DNA of 50,854 bases from RGIG6374 sp045600965 (GTDB taxonomy: Bacteria > Bacteroidota > Bacteroidia > Bacteroidales > UBA932), in NCBI GenBank assembly GCA_045600965.1, contig JAZRYW010000027.1, forward strand, positions 1-50,854, in the 5' to 3' direction. Shown piece by piece: positions 8,267 through 16,273 of this stretch; position 1 is the first letter of the stretch, and every line of letters starts with the position of its first letter. The position numbers and the translations under genes are program-made. The notes under the pieces were generated by a model that saw only the letters and a program-made list of their open reading frames with translations, was not told where the DNA came from and ran no database searches.

Positions 8267-9295
8267 ATGAGAAGAAGGAACAACACAAGACGGAGCATCG
8301 ACATCCGTGTACAGGCAATTATTATGCTGTGCATAACGATTGTATCCGCCATAGTGACCCTGCGCCATCCCTTGCCTGTCATACACCCGTCGAGGTACAT
8401 ACTCTTCAGTTCATTCTTCGAATCGGCGTCTTATACCCATCCGGGTGCATCTTCCGTCGAGCTCGGCATTCTGATGACCATACTTATCAGCCTGAGCCTC
8501 TATTTCGTGGCAGGGCGTGTCATCCAGGACAATATGAAGGTCGTGGTGCTTCCGTTCCTCTATCCGATGATCTGCTCGTTCTCCCCCTACCTGCTGTGTT
8601 TCAACCAGTTCCACATAGTCACGCTGCTGACGGTATGGTCGCTTTACCTGGTAATCTCATTCAGGATGGACGAGCACAATCTTGGGGAACTGTTCTTCTC
8701 GCTTTTCCTGGTCTCCGCTTCATCCCTGGTTTACACACCGGCCATCTGGCTCTGTCTGGTCATCTTCCTGCTCAACATCTCGGTGGATTTCGACAAACTG
8801 CGCTATCTTGTAATGACCATTTCCGCAGTTGCAGCCCCATACCTGCTGCTTTGGGCATTGCAGTATCTTTTCAAAGATTTTCAAACCGTCAGGATCACGG
8901 CCGGCAACTTCTCATACTTCCTTTTCCAGACCAGGCCCTTCACAGTCAGCGGGGATATGTATTCCATCATAGCGATTGCCGCAGTCCTGCTGACAGGCGC
9001 AATCGGAGGCCTCTCGGCATTCGCGCATCACGAACAGTTCAAGATTGTCACGGAACGTGCATACAGGCGCATTGTGGCGCTTCTGTACAGTTCTGTTCTG
9101 CTTTTCCTGATATACCCTGAACTGCAGCCTTCCGGGGCCGAGATACTGCTATTCCTCCCGGTATCCCTCATCGCCATAGACTTCTTCTCGGAAAGAATAA
9201 GGAGGGCCACTTCCGCAGCCCTCCAGATTATCGTCATCACCGCCCTGATACTTGGTAAACTGAGCCAGTGCGGTTTCATCCATTCGGTTATCTGA
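8267..9295 (+). CDS. polytopic inner-membrane protein of unknown function
   Basis: About ten hydrophobic segments span the 342 residues, for example AIIMLCITIVSAIVTL, LGILMTILISLSLYFVAG, ILLFLPVSLIAIDFF and LQIIVITALILGKL. The N terminus is very basic (MRRRNNTRRS), which points to a cytoplasmic N terminus. I do not recognise a named family with confidence; DUF6427-type membrane proteins of Bacteroidota are a possible match. The ATG at 8267 is chosen because the in-frame TTG at 8258 falls inside the -7 box. The stop codon abuts the convergent pheT stop with no spacer. Confidence 0.75.
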   Translation: MRRRNNTRRSIDIRVQAIIMLCITIVSAIVTLRHPLPVIHPSRYILFSSFFESASYTHPGASSVELGILMTILISLSLYFVAGRVIQDNMKVVVLPFLYPMICSFSPYLLCFNQFHIVTLLTVWSLYLVISFRMDEHNLGELFFSLFLVSASSLVYTPAIWLCLVIFLLNISVDFDKLRYLVMTISAVAAPYLLLWALQYLFKDFQTVRITAGNFSYFLFQTRPFTVSGDMYSIIAIAAVLLTGAIGGLSAFAHHEQFKIVTERAYRRIVALLYSSVLLFLIYPELQPSGAEILLFLPVSLIAIDFFSERIRRATSAALQIIVITALILGKLSQCGFIHSVI

Positions 9296-11752
9296 TCACC
9301 TGAGCGACGCTCCGAACTTGCTTCCGAACATCTCTATGAGTCTGTTCATCACCTGTTCGGTCTGGACGTCAGTAAGCGTGCGCTCCTCGTCCTGAAGCAC
9401 GAAACTCATAGCGTACTGCTTCTTGCCGGCACCGAGCCTGTCACCGCGATAAACGTCGAACAGGGCAACCTGCCTGATGAGCCTCCTGTCGGTCTGAAGC
9501 GCAGCCTTTCTCATATCAGCATAAGAAACTGATTCATCAACGGTCAATGCAAGGTCACGGCGCACCTCGGGATACCTGGGAAGTTCCTTGTACTGCACCT
9601 TGTTGCGCTTGATGAGCTTCATCAGGGGCTTGAAACGTATTTCAGCGCCGAAGACCTGCTGCTTGATGCCGAACTGTTTCAGACGGGCGGGGGCAATGGT
9701 GCCCAGCACACAGAGCTGCTCACCGTTGACTTTATATTCCACACCCTCACAGAAGAGGTCGGAAGGAGCCGCGGCGGCCTCGAGGTTATAGAGGTTGATG
9801 CCGTAGCGCTTCAGCAGAAGTTCCACATAGCCCTTGAGCTGGAAGAAGTTCCCGGCGGGACGGGTGGAGTTCCAGTTCTTCGCGCCCTGCCCCGTTATCA
9901 TAAGACAGAGGCGCATTTCCTCGCTGTATGAAGACAGCTGTGAGGATGCATCTTCTCCGGCTCCCGGATTGAAGGAATAGACATTGCCTATCTCGTATAT
10001 CTTCATTCCGGTGGTCTGGCGGTTGATGTTGTATGCGACCACCTCCAGACCGTTTAGGAGCAGGGTCTGGCGCATCGTATTGAGGTCCGCGCTGAGAGGG
10101 TTCATAATACGGACAAGGTTCGCCTCGGGATATGTGGTCAGGGGCGCATAATATTCGCTCCTGGTCAGGGAGTTGTTCATAGTCTCAGTGAATCCGTTAT
10201 GACTCAGCAGAGAACTTGTCTCCCTGCGTATATCCTCAGGGTCCGGCTTCGGGAAAGTCGAGATTGAGACTTTCATCGAGGTCGGGAGTTCGATGTTATT
10301 GTATCCGTATATGCGCAGCACTTCCTCAACCACGTCACATTCCCTGTACACGTCAACCCTGTATGCAGGAACAAGCACTTCGCAACCTTCATCTGTCAAG
10401 GCCACGGTCTTGAATTCAAGGCTGTCAAGGATGCCCCTGATGGTCTCGACAGGGATGCGCTTGCCGATAAGGCGCTGCATCGAATCCCAGTTGAGGGACA
10501 CCTTCCTGCATTCGAAGGGGGCCGGCAGGAACTCGCGCACACTGCCCACGACCTTCGCGCCCGCGAGTTCACAGATCAGCAGGGCGGCGCGCTTTGCGGC
10601 ATACATTGTAGCGAGGGGATCGACACCTCGTTCGAAGCGGAACGATGCGTCTGTGTTCAGGCCCTGGCGACGGGCTGTCTTGCGAACGCTCACGGGATCG
10701 AAATATGCGCTTTCGAGGAAAACTTCCGTGGTGGTTTCAACAGTTCCCGAATTCTCCCCGCCGAACACGCCCGCGATGCACAGAGGCTTGTTCTGATCGC
10801 AGATCATCAGATCGTTTGCGCAAAGTTTGCGGCACACTCCGTCCAGCGTGACGAACTCGGAGCCTTCCTCGGCACGTCTGACAACAATCCTGCGGCCTTC
10901 TATGCGGGATACGTCAAAGGCGTGGAGAGGCTGGCCGGTTTCCATCATCACGAAATTGGTAATGTCCACGACATTGTTTATAGGTCTCAGGCCTACGGCC
11001 AGGAGCTTCTTCTGGAGCCATTCCGGTGACGGAGCCACCTTCACATCCCCAAGTGTGATGCCGATGTAGCGGGGCGCTCCGGCCGCGTCCCTGACATCTA
11101 TGTCAACGGAATCGCCGTCCCCTTCCCTGAAGGCATCAACTGAAGGCTTGTGGAGGGAGCAGGGAATATTGTTGAGGCGCAGGCAGGCATAGAGATCCCT
11201 GGCGACGCCGTAATGTGATGCGGCATCGATCCTGTTGGGTGTGAGGCCTATCTCATAGACTGTGTCCGTTTCAAGTTTGAGGTAATCCTTGGCGGGAGTG
11301 CCGGGCACGGCCTGAGGGTCAAGCACCATTATCCCTTCGTGGGAAGCGCCTATGCCGAGTTCGTCTTCAGCGCAGATCATACCGAAGCTCTCTACGCCTC
11401 TTATCTTCGACTTCTTTATCTTTATTTCAGTGCCGTCGATGGAAACGAATTTCGAGCCGACTGTGGCCAGGAGGACTTTCTGCCCCTTTGCGACGTTGGG
11501 CGCGCCACAGACGACCTGTACAGGCCGGCCATCACCTGCATCCACTTCCGTGACGTGGAGATGGTCGGAATCAGGATGAGGTTCACATTCAAGAACGTGA
11601 GCGACAACCACGCCTGCCAGCCCCCCGGGAATCTGCTCTGTCTGATATGAATGTTCAACCTCCAGACCTATGGAGGTCAGGTATTCTTCCACCTGCTTCT
11701 CAGTCAGGTTGAAATCCAGATAATCTTTCAACCAATTGAATGATACGGTCAT
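9296..11752 (-). CDS. pheT: phenylalanyl-tRNA synthetase beta subunit
   Basis: This bacterial-type beta subunit has 818 residues. An N-terminal tRNA-binding (EMAP-like) domain at about 40-150 contains the HPDSDHLHVTEVD and KVLLATVGSKF segments. It is followed by the B3/B4 editing region, B5, the catalytic-like core with FRFERGVDP, and the C-terminal anticodon-binding FDX-ACB domain (RYPEVRRDLALTVDESVSYADM). It pairs with PheS, which is not in this window, to charge tRNA-Phe. The start lies 8 bases after the ftsY stop, so ftsY and pheT probably form one unit. Confidence 0.97.
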   Translation of the reverse strand: MTVSFNWLKDYLDFNLTEKQVEEYLTSIGLEVEHSYQTEQIPGGLAGVVVAHVLECEPHPDSDHLHVTEVDAGDGRPVQVVCGAPNVAKGQKVLLATVGSKFVSIDGTEIKIKKSKIRGVESFGMICAEDELGIGASHEGIMVLDPQAVPGTPAKDYLKLETDTVYEIGLTPNRIDAASHYGVARDLYACLRLNNIPCSLHKPSVDAFREGDGDSVDIDVRDAAGAPRYIGITLGDVKVAPSPEWLQKKLLAVGLRPINNVVDITNFVMMETGQPLHAFDVSRIEGRRIVVRRAEEGSEFVTLDGVCRKLCANDLMICDQNKPLCIAGVFGGENSGTVETTTEVFLESAYFDPVSVRKTARRQGLNTDASFRFERGVDPLATMYAAKRAALLICELAGAKVVGSVREFLPAPFECRKVSLNWDSMQRLIGKRIPVETIRGILDSLEFKTVALTDEGCEVLVPAYRVDVYRECDVVEEVLRIYGYNNIELPTSMKVSISTFPKPDPEDIRRETSSLLSHNGFTETMNNSLTRSEYYAPLTTYPEANLVRIMNPLSADLNTMRQTLLLNGLEVVAYNINRQTTGMKIYEIGNVYSFNPGAGEDASSQLSSYSEEMRLCLMITGQGAKNWNSTRPAGNFFQLKGYVELLLKRYGINLYNLEAAAAPSDLFCEGVEYKVNGEQLCVLGTIAPARLKQFGIKQQVFGAEIRFKPLMKLIKRNKVQYKELPRYPEVRRDLALTVDESVSYADMRKAALQTDRRLIRQVALFDVYRGDRLGAGKKQYAMSFVLQDEERTLTDVQTEQVMNRLIEMFGSKFGASLR

Positions 11753-11760
11753 ATGTTATT

Positions 11761-12729
11761 CTATTTAAACAATGAATCAACGAATTCCTTCCTGTCGAAC
11801 AGCTGCAGGTCCTCTATCTTCTCACCTACGCCTATGAATTTGACAGGTATTCTGAACTGGTCAGATATGCCGAGCACGACACCGCCCTTGGCGGAACCGT
11901 CGAGCTTGGTGACGGCAAGCGCAGTGACATCGGTGGCCCTGGTGAACTCCTTTGCCTGAACATATGCGTTCTGACCTGTCGATCCGTCAAGGACAAGCAG
12001 GACTTCGTGCGGAGCATCAGGCACAACGCGGCTCATCACGTTGCGGATCTTGGTAAGTTCGTTCATCAGGTTGATCTTGTTGTGAAGACGGCCGGCAGTG
12101 TCTATCAGCACCACATCAGCGTCCTTCGCGACAGCGGAGCGCACCGCATCATAAGCCACCGCAGCGGGATCCGAGCCCATTTCCTGACGCACGATATCCA
12201 CGCCTGCACGTTCCGCCCATATGACGAGCTGGTCGACTGCCGCAGCACGGAAAGTATCGGCAGCACCGAGGACTACCTTCTTGCCCATCGATTTGAGTTG
12301 TGCGGCCAGCTTTCCTATGGTGGTGGTCTTGCCCACTCCGTTCACGCCGACAACCATAACCACATAGGGTTTCCTCGAGAAGTCGAACGGCTCCTGAGGG
12401 CCTGTTTCGGGTTTGATTTCAAGAAGTTTCGAGATCTCGTCCTTGAGAATGGCGTTGAGCTCGGAGGAGTTCAGAAACTTTTCGCGTTCCACCCGCTTCT
12501 CAAGGTTCTCTATGATGCGCATCGTCGTGTCGACTCCGACATCGGATGCTATCAGAGCCTCCTCAATCCCGTCAAGGACCTCATCGTCTATGGTCGACTT
12601 GCCGGCCACTGCATGGGCCAGGCGGTCAAAAAGCGACCTGCGTGTGATGGAAAGGCCCTCATCAAGTGTTTTCGAGGCGGCCTGCTCCTGCTGGAGAGCC
12701 CCTGTTGTCTTCTTGCCGAACAAGTGCAT
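11761..12729 (-). CDS. ftsY: signal recognition particle receptor FtsY
   Basis: This is the SRP-receptor GTPase (322 residues) that docks ribosome-nascent chains at the membrane. The N-terminal helical domain runs to about residue 110. The NG domain follows, with the G1 loop GVNGVGKTT at 128-136, the DTFRAAAVDQL insertion-box segment, DTAGRLHNKINLMNEL, and TKLDGSAKGG. The acidic A domain of E. coli is absent, as in most Bacteroidota. It has its own -7 box at 12752-12759, just downstream of a terminator that closes the rpmB-rpmG-DUF4295 unit. Confidence 0.97.
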   Translation of the reverse strand: MHLFGKKTTGALQQEQAASKTLDEGLSITRRSLFDRLAHAVAGKSTIDDEVLDGIEEALIASDVGVDTTMRIIENLEKRVEREKFLNSSELNAILKDEISKLLEIKPETGPQEPFDFSRKPYVVMVVGVNGVGKTTTIGKLAAQLKSMGKKVVLGAADTFRAAAVDQLVIWAERAGVDIVRQEMGSDPAAVAYDAVRSAVAKDADVVLIDTAGRLHNKINLMNELTKIRNVMSRVVPDAPHEVLLVLDGSTGQNAYVQAKEFTRATDVTALAVTKLDGSAKGGVVLGISDQFRIPVKFIGVGEKIEDLQLFDRKEFVDSLFK

Positions 12730-12751
12730 AACGCTTCAGGTTTTAACTTCG

Positions 12752-12759
12752 CAAATATA
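12752..12759 (-). promoter_or_regulatory. -7 box of ftsY
   Basis: TATATTTG on the minus strand, 22 bases before the ftsY ATG and immediately downstream of the T-tract of the preceding terminator. Confidence 0.6.
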
Positions 12760-12760
12760 A

Positions 12761-12799
12761 CTATAAAAAAAATAAGGGACAACCTGCGCGGCTGCCCCT
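12761..12799 (-). terminator. intrinsic terminator after DUF4295
   Basis: In the minus-strand RNA, AGGGGCAGCC pairs with GGUUGUCCCU (two G-U pairs) across a GCGCA loop, followed by UUAUUUUUUUUAUAG. The hairpin is 22 bases past the DUF4295 stop, and ftsY has a separate promoter just after it. Confidence 0.85.
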
Positions 12800-12821
12800 G
12801 TATCTCTTTTGCACGGGGAAA

Positions 12822-12983
12822 TTATTTCTTGGAGAAAAATTCCTTCACATCATCGACGGGGATGAGCTGTTCGTCGAATGCATAAGCGCCTGTACGTTCT
12901 GATTTGACCATACGGATGCACTTCACAACCTTTTTGGTTTCAGGTCTTGCGCCACCGAAGGTAGCCACTGCTTTCTTTGCCAT
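12822..12983 (-). CDS. DUF4295 small basic protein
   Basis: The 53-residue protein begins MAKKAVATFGGARPETKKVV and ends VDDVKEFFSKK. It matches the DUF4295 family, a Bacteroidota-restricted small protein encoded next to ribosomal protein genes L28 and L33, exactly as here. A ribosome-associated role is inferred from that location and from the basic composition. It is the last gene before the terminator at 12761-12799. Confidence 0.85.
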   Translation of the reverse strand: MAKKAVATFGGARPETKKVVKCIRMVKSERTGAYAFDEQLIPVDDVKEFFSKK

Positions 12984-13007
12984 AGTCTATATCGTTATCA
13001 GGTGTTG

Positions 13008-13196
13008 TTACTTAATCTCGCGGTGAACGGTCACTCTGCGCAGGAAAGGGTTGTATTTCTTACGTTCAAGACGTTCAGTCGTGTTCTTCTTGTTCTTGGT
13101 GGTGATGTAACGGGAAATGCCGGGTACGCCGCTCTCTTTCTGCTCAGTGCACTCAAGGATAACCTGAACTCTGTTGCCTTTAGCTTTCTTTGCCAT
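13008..13196 (-). CDS. rpmG: 50S ribosomal protein L33
   Basis: This is a bL33 of 62 residues with typical MAKKAKGNRVQVILECTEQ, RYITTKNKKNTTERLELKKY-like and NPFLRRVTVHREIK segments (here LERKKYNPFL). It lacks the zinc-binding CxxC pairs, so it is the zinc-independent form. It sits between rpmB and DUF4295 with short gaps (14 and 24 bases). Confidence 0.95.
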   Translation of the reverse strand: MAKKAKGNRVQVILECTEQKESGVPGISRYITTKNKKNTTERLERKKYNPFLRRVTVHREIK

Positions 13197-13210
13197 AATG
13201 ATACCGTAAT

Positions 13211-13453
13211 TTAGACGATTTTAATCAAACCTTTTTCCATAGACTTCTGAAGGGTTTCGGAAAGACCGTTCTTGTAGATGGTCTTCATACCCTTGCAGGA
13301 CACTTTCAGAGTGATGAACCTCTCCTCTTCCTCTGACCAGAATTTCTTGGTCTTGAGATTGGGAGCGAATTCGCGCTTGGCGTGTCTTCTTGAGTGAGAG
13401 ACGTGATTACCGATCACTCTCTTCTTTCCTGTTACTTGACAAACTCGTGACAT
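13211..13453 (-). CDS. rpmB: 50S ribosomal protein L28
   Basis: This is a bL28 of 80 residues: MSRVCQVTGKKRVIGNHVSH at the N terminus, then the basic RRHAKREFAPNLKTKKFW and the C-terminal VSCKGMKTIYKNGL region. No zinc cysteine pairs are complete. It is the first gene of the rpmB-rpmG-DUF4295 unit and has a candidate -7 box 37-44 bases upstream. Confidence 0.96.
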   Translation of the reverse strand: MSRVCQVTGKKRVIGNHVSHSRRHAKREFAPNLKTKKFWSEEEERFITLKVSCKGMKTIYKNGLSETLQKSMEKGLIKIV

Positions 13454-13489
13454 TGTATATCGATTTTATATTATTTCTCAAACGGGCTG

Positions 13490-13497
13490 CAAATATC
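13490..13497 (-). promoter_or_regulatory. -7 box of the rpmB unit
   Basis: GATATTTG on the minus strand (one mismatch to TAnnTTTG), with a TTTG about 20 bases upstream as a plausible -33 box. Confidence 0.45.
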
Positions 13498-13537
13498 CAA
13501 ATAATTTATTAAAAAAACAAATTTATTTTCATTCACT

Positions 13538-14884
13538 CTACAACAGCCTGCATAGCCTCTTCCACCTTATGTTGGAGGGGAAAGGCTTGTTGGAATCCGA
13601 AGAGAACCATATGAACGCCGGTCTGCCGACGATGTGGTCCTCCGGAACGAACCCCCAATAGCGCGAGTCGAGTGAATTGTGACGGTTGTCGCCCATCATA
13701 AAGTAGTAGTCCTGACAGAAAGTGTAAGTGTCCGTCCTGGCGCCGTTGATGAAGATGCCATCCTCATTGCATACGAGCTCATTGCCCTCATAGGACGTGA
13801 TGATCCTGCTGTAGAACGGGAGGTTATCTTCTGTGAGCGTTACAGTGGCTCCCTTTGCGGGTATCCACAACGGACCGAAGTTGTCCCTCGTCCACCCCGT
13901 CTGGGAGAAGGGGAAGATGGTGTTGTATGAATCAGGGTAATCCGGAGGGAAAACGTCGAGATTGGGTTCCACGCTCCTGACTATCTTCAGAGCCCTCACC
14001 TTTTCAACGGCGCTGTCACGCAGGGGAAGCGCATTGTATCCGGGAAGCGCGGGATTGAAGTAACTTTCGGAACGGCTTACGCCGAGCCGGTCCAGAATCA
14101 TCACGTTTATCGGATTGCCGTCAGTCACCACGGTGTAAGTGTACTGCGCATCTGCATAATCCTTCTGCGGAATGCCGTTCACAACCACCCTGCCGTCCAC
14201 AACGCTGAGCGAATCACCGGCCACAGCCACGCAGCGCTTCACGTAGAAGTCCTTCTTGTCGCGCGGCCGCACCTTGAGGGGCCCGTAGGTCTGGATCGTG
14301 TGCTCGCGGCCGTTGACGCGCACGTGGGTGTAGTAGTCATCCATAGGCGCCTTTGTCAGGACGGTGTCTCCGTGGGGGAAGTTGAACACCACATAATCGT
14401 CCCTCTCGACCTTGCCCAGGCCGGTGAGCCGGCGGTAATCCTTCCGGATCAGCGTCGAATAACTGTTTTTGTCGGTACCCGGAATGACATTGTGCATAAA
14501 AGGGATGCTCAGAGGTGTCTGCGGGATTGCCGGGCCGTAGGGAAGCTTGCTTACGAAAAGGTAGTCTCCGGTCATCAGGGAGCCCTCCATCGACGAGGAC
14601 GGTATCTTGAACGACTGTATGAAGAAAATATTGAGGAAGGTGACCACCACCACTGCGAAAATGGCCGAATCGACCCATTCCGCCAGCGTGCCGGTTTTCT
14701 CACCGTCCTTGCTGCGCTTCTTCCAGAACGCCCATCTCACCTTGCGGGTTATGTATATGTCGAAAATCACCGGAAGGCCGAACAGCCACCAGTAATTGCC
14801 GAGCCACACCACCCAGAGCACGTAGAGCAGTGCCCAGAAAGTGAACTTGACCCATCTGTTGCCTAGGAATTTCCTTATGGGCAT
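13538..14884 (-). CDS. lepB: signal peptidase I
   Basis: The 448-residue type I signal peptidase removes signal peptides from exported proteins. Membrane segments lie near residues 13-45 and 72-90. The catalytic serine is Ser98 in PSSSME and the general-base lysine is Lys216 in YVKRCVAVAGD. A GDNRHNSLDSRYWGFV box is near the C terminus. The long insertion between the Ser and Lys boxes is usual for Bacteroidota. I start at the ATG at 14884; an in-frame ATG 18 codons upstream would run into the rplT terminator stem. It lies downstream of that terminator, so it needs leakage or its own promoter. Confidence 0.93.
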   Translation of the reverse strand: MPIRKFLGNRWVKFTFWALLYVLWVVWLGNYWWLFGLPVIFDIYITRKVRWAFWKKRSKDGEKTGTLAEWVDSAIFAVVVVTFLNIFFIQSFKIPSSSMEGSLMTGDYLFVSKLPYGPAIPQTPLSIPFMHNVIPGTDKNSYSTLIRKDYRRLTGLGKVERDDYVVFNFPHGDTVLTKAPMDDYYTHVRVNGREHTIQTYGPLKVRPRDKKDFYVKRCVAVAGDSLSVVDGRVVVNGIPQKDYADAQYTYTVVTDGNPINVMILDRLGVSRSESYFNPALPGYNALPLRDSAVEKVRALKIVRSVEPNLDVFPPDYPDSYNTIFPFSQTGWTRDNFGPLWIPAKGATVTLTEDNLPFYSRIITSYEGNELVCNEDGIFINGARTDTYTFCQDYYFMMGDNRHNSLDSRYWGFVPEDHIVGRPAFIWFSSDSNKPFPSNIRWKRLCRLL

Positions 14885-14905
14885 AACACTTGTTTTCAGA
14901 ACAAA

Positions 14906-14937
14906 TGCAAACAGGATTGGTTCCAATCCTGTTTGCA
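14906..14937 (-). terminator. perfect 15-bp inverted repeat after rplT
   Basis: TGCAAACAGGATTGG and its exact reverse complement are separated by only two bases. On the minus strand the hairpin lies 19 bases past the rplT stop and is followed by TTTGTTCTG, a weak U-run. It most likely ends the thrS-infC-rpmI-rplT transcript, at least partly. Confidence 0.7.
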
Positions 14938-14956
14938 CGTATGAATTTCGGACTTG

Positions 14957-15307
14957 TTAGTTTTCCTTGACGGAATTGATGATAGCCTCGAAAGCCTGGG
15001 GGTTGTTCATAGCCAGGTCAGCGAGGACCTTGCGGTTGAGACCCACATTCTGCTTTGCGAGCTTGCCCATGAACTGGGAGTAGCTCATACCGTACTGACG
15101 TGCGGCGGCATTGATACGGGTGATCCACAGCGAGCGGAACACGTGCTTCTTGTTCTTGCGGTCACGATATGCGTAAGTCAAACCTTTTTCATAGGTATTC
15201 TTCGCAACGGTCCAGACATTCTTTCTTGAAAGGAAGTTACCGCGTGTCTGTTTCAGAATTTTTTTGCGGCGGGCTCTTGAAGCCACCGAGTTTACCGATC
15301 TTGGCAT
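14957..15307 (-). CDS. rplT: 50S ribosomal protein L20
   Basis: This is a bL20 of 116 residues: MPRSVNSVASRARRKKILKQ basic N-terminal arm, RITRINAAARQYGMSYSQFM-like centre (here LWITRINAAARQYG) and NRKVLADLAMNNPQAFEAII at the C terminus. It binds 23S rRNA early in assembly and in several bacteria represses its own operon by binding the mRNA. It is the last gene of thrS-infC-rpmI-rplT. The 84-base gap before it can fold (see 15323-15370). Confidence 0.97.
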   Translation of the reverse strand: MPRSVNSVASRARRKKILKQTRGNFLSRKNVWTVAKNTYEKGLTYAYRDRKNKKHVFRSLWITRINAAARQYGMSYSQFMGKLAKQNVGLNRKVLADLAMNNPQAFEAIINSVKEN

Positions 15308-15322
15308 AGTTTTTTGATTTTT

Positions 15323-15370
15323 GGAGGTCAGCGCCCCGTTTCACAAGGGGTCTTTTCGAGCTGAGCGTCC
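15323..15370 (-). promoter_or_regulatory. structured rpmI-rplT spacer, candidate L20 leader
   Basis: In the RNA an inner CCCC/GGGG stem with a UUGUGAAAC loop sits inside CAGC/GCUG, with an outer GGA/UCC helix and an internal loop between. Its place just before rplT suggests ribosomal-protein feedback as known for L20 in E. coli and Bacillus, but no match to those leader consensuses was verified. Confidence 0.4.
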
Positions 15371-15391
15371 GGTTAGACAATAATTTTTGAA

Positions 15392-15586
15392 TTACATTGC
15401 GAGAAGTCTCTTGACCCTTCTCTGATCTTCGTGGTCAAGAAGAACGACCTTACCGAGGTTTCTCTTCTGCTTCTTGGTCTTCTTTGTCAGAATGTGACTC
15501 TTGTAAGCGTGTTTTCTTTTCACTTTTCCCGTTCCGGTGAGCGTGAAACGCTTCTTTGAACCGGAGTTGGTCTTCATTTTAGGCAT
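15392..15586 (-). CDS. rpmI: 50S ribosomal protein L35
   Basis: This is a bL35 of 64 residues with the diagnostic MPKMKTNSGSKKRFTLTGTG start and the HILTKKTKKQKRNLGK motif. The position between infC and rplT is the classic order. No unusual residue was seen. Confidence 0.97.
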   Translation of the reverse strand: MPKMKTNSGSKKRFTLTGTGKVKRKHAYKSHILTKKTKKQKRNLGKVVLLDHEDQRRVKRLLAM

Positions 15587-15633
15587 AGTTAAAAATTTTA
15601 ACTGGTTTGTAATTATTGTTAATAATTTCTCAA

Positions 15634-16242
15634 TTATTTCTTCTTGCTGGGGGCTATCATCATTATCATCCTCTTGCCTTCAAGTTTGGGCATCTGTTCG
15701 GCCCTGCCGTATTCCTCAAGCTCGACTGCAAACCGCAGAAGAAGCTTCTCGCCCTGCTCCGCGAACAGTATCGAACGGCCGCGGAAGAAGACTGACGCCT
15801 TCACTTTCGAGCCTTCCGAAAGGAATTCCTGAGCGTGTTTGAGCTTGAACTGGAAGTCGTGCTCATCCGTCTGTGAACTGAACCTGATTTCCTTGATCAC
15901 CACCTTGGCGGCGTTCGCCTTTATCTCCTTGGCTTTCTTCTTCTGCTGGTAGAGGAATTTCTGATAGTCCAGTATCTTGCATACGGGAGGATTCACGGAA
16001 GCGGATATCTCGACAAGGTCAAGGCTCTGCTCGTCGGCAAGCCTCAAGGCCTCCTTGATGGGATATATGCCCTGCTCGACATTGTCACCCACAAGTCGGA
16101 CCTGGGGAGCGGTGATTGCGCCGTTCATCCGAGGGCCTTCCTCGCGGGCCTTCTTCGCTGCAGCGTGCTGCGCGCGGGCCTGAGCGTCATTGCTCGGGCG
16201 CGCCTTTACCTGCGGTTTCGGTTTGTAATTGGACGTTGCTAT
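15634..16242 (-). CDS. infC: translation initiation factor IF-3, probable AUA start
   Basis: IF-3 keeps ribosomal subunits apart and proofreads start codons. The N domain runs from about residue 39 (MNGAITAPQVRLVGDN) through LVEISASVNPPVCKILDYQK. The C domain has KEIRFSSQTDEHDFQFKLKH and VFFRGRSILFAEQG. Reading begins at ATA (16242-16240), giving 202 residues with a basic N-terminal tail ATSNYKPKPQVKARPS after the initiator. An in-frame TAG lies five codons upstream, and no ATG, GTG or TTG intervenes. AGGAGG lies 8 bases before the ATA. The first ATG (16128) would drop the conserved tail and has no such site. E. coli infC uses AUU and is controlled by IF-3 itself, so similar control is likely here. 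Confidence 0.9.
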   Translation of the reverse strand: MATSNYKPKPQVKARPSNDAQARAQHAAAKKAREEGPRMNGAITAPQVRLVGDNVEQGIYPIKEALRLADEQSLDLVEISASVNPPVCKILDYQKFLYQQKKKAKEIKANAAKVVIKEIRFSSQTDEHDFQFKLKHAQEFLSEGSKVKASVFFRGRSILFAEQGEKLLLRFAVELEEYGRAEQMPKLEGKRMIMMIAPSKKK

Positions 16243-16250
16243 TGTAGTAT

Positions 16251-16256
16251 CCTCCT
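16251..16256 (-). promoter_or_regulatory. infC: strong Shine-Dalgarno before infC
   Basis: AGGAGG on the minus strand, 8 bases upstream of the AUA. Other starts inspected here (thrS, rplT, rho) lack any such site, as is usual in Bacteroidota. This makes AUA the most plausible start. Confidence 0.8.
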
Positions 16257-16273
16257 AAATAAATGGTTCAATG

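Noticed and set aside
16126..16128. ATG at 16128 as the start of infC
   Set aside because: It has no Shine-Dalgarno sequence and would discard a tail typical of Bacteroidota IF-3; the AUA at 16242 with AGGAGG fits better.
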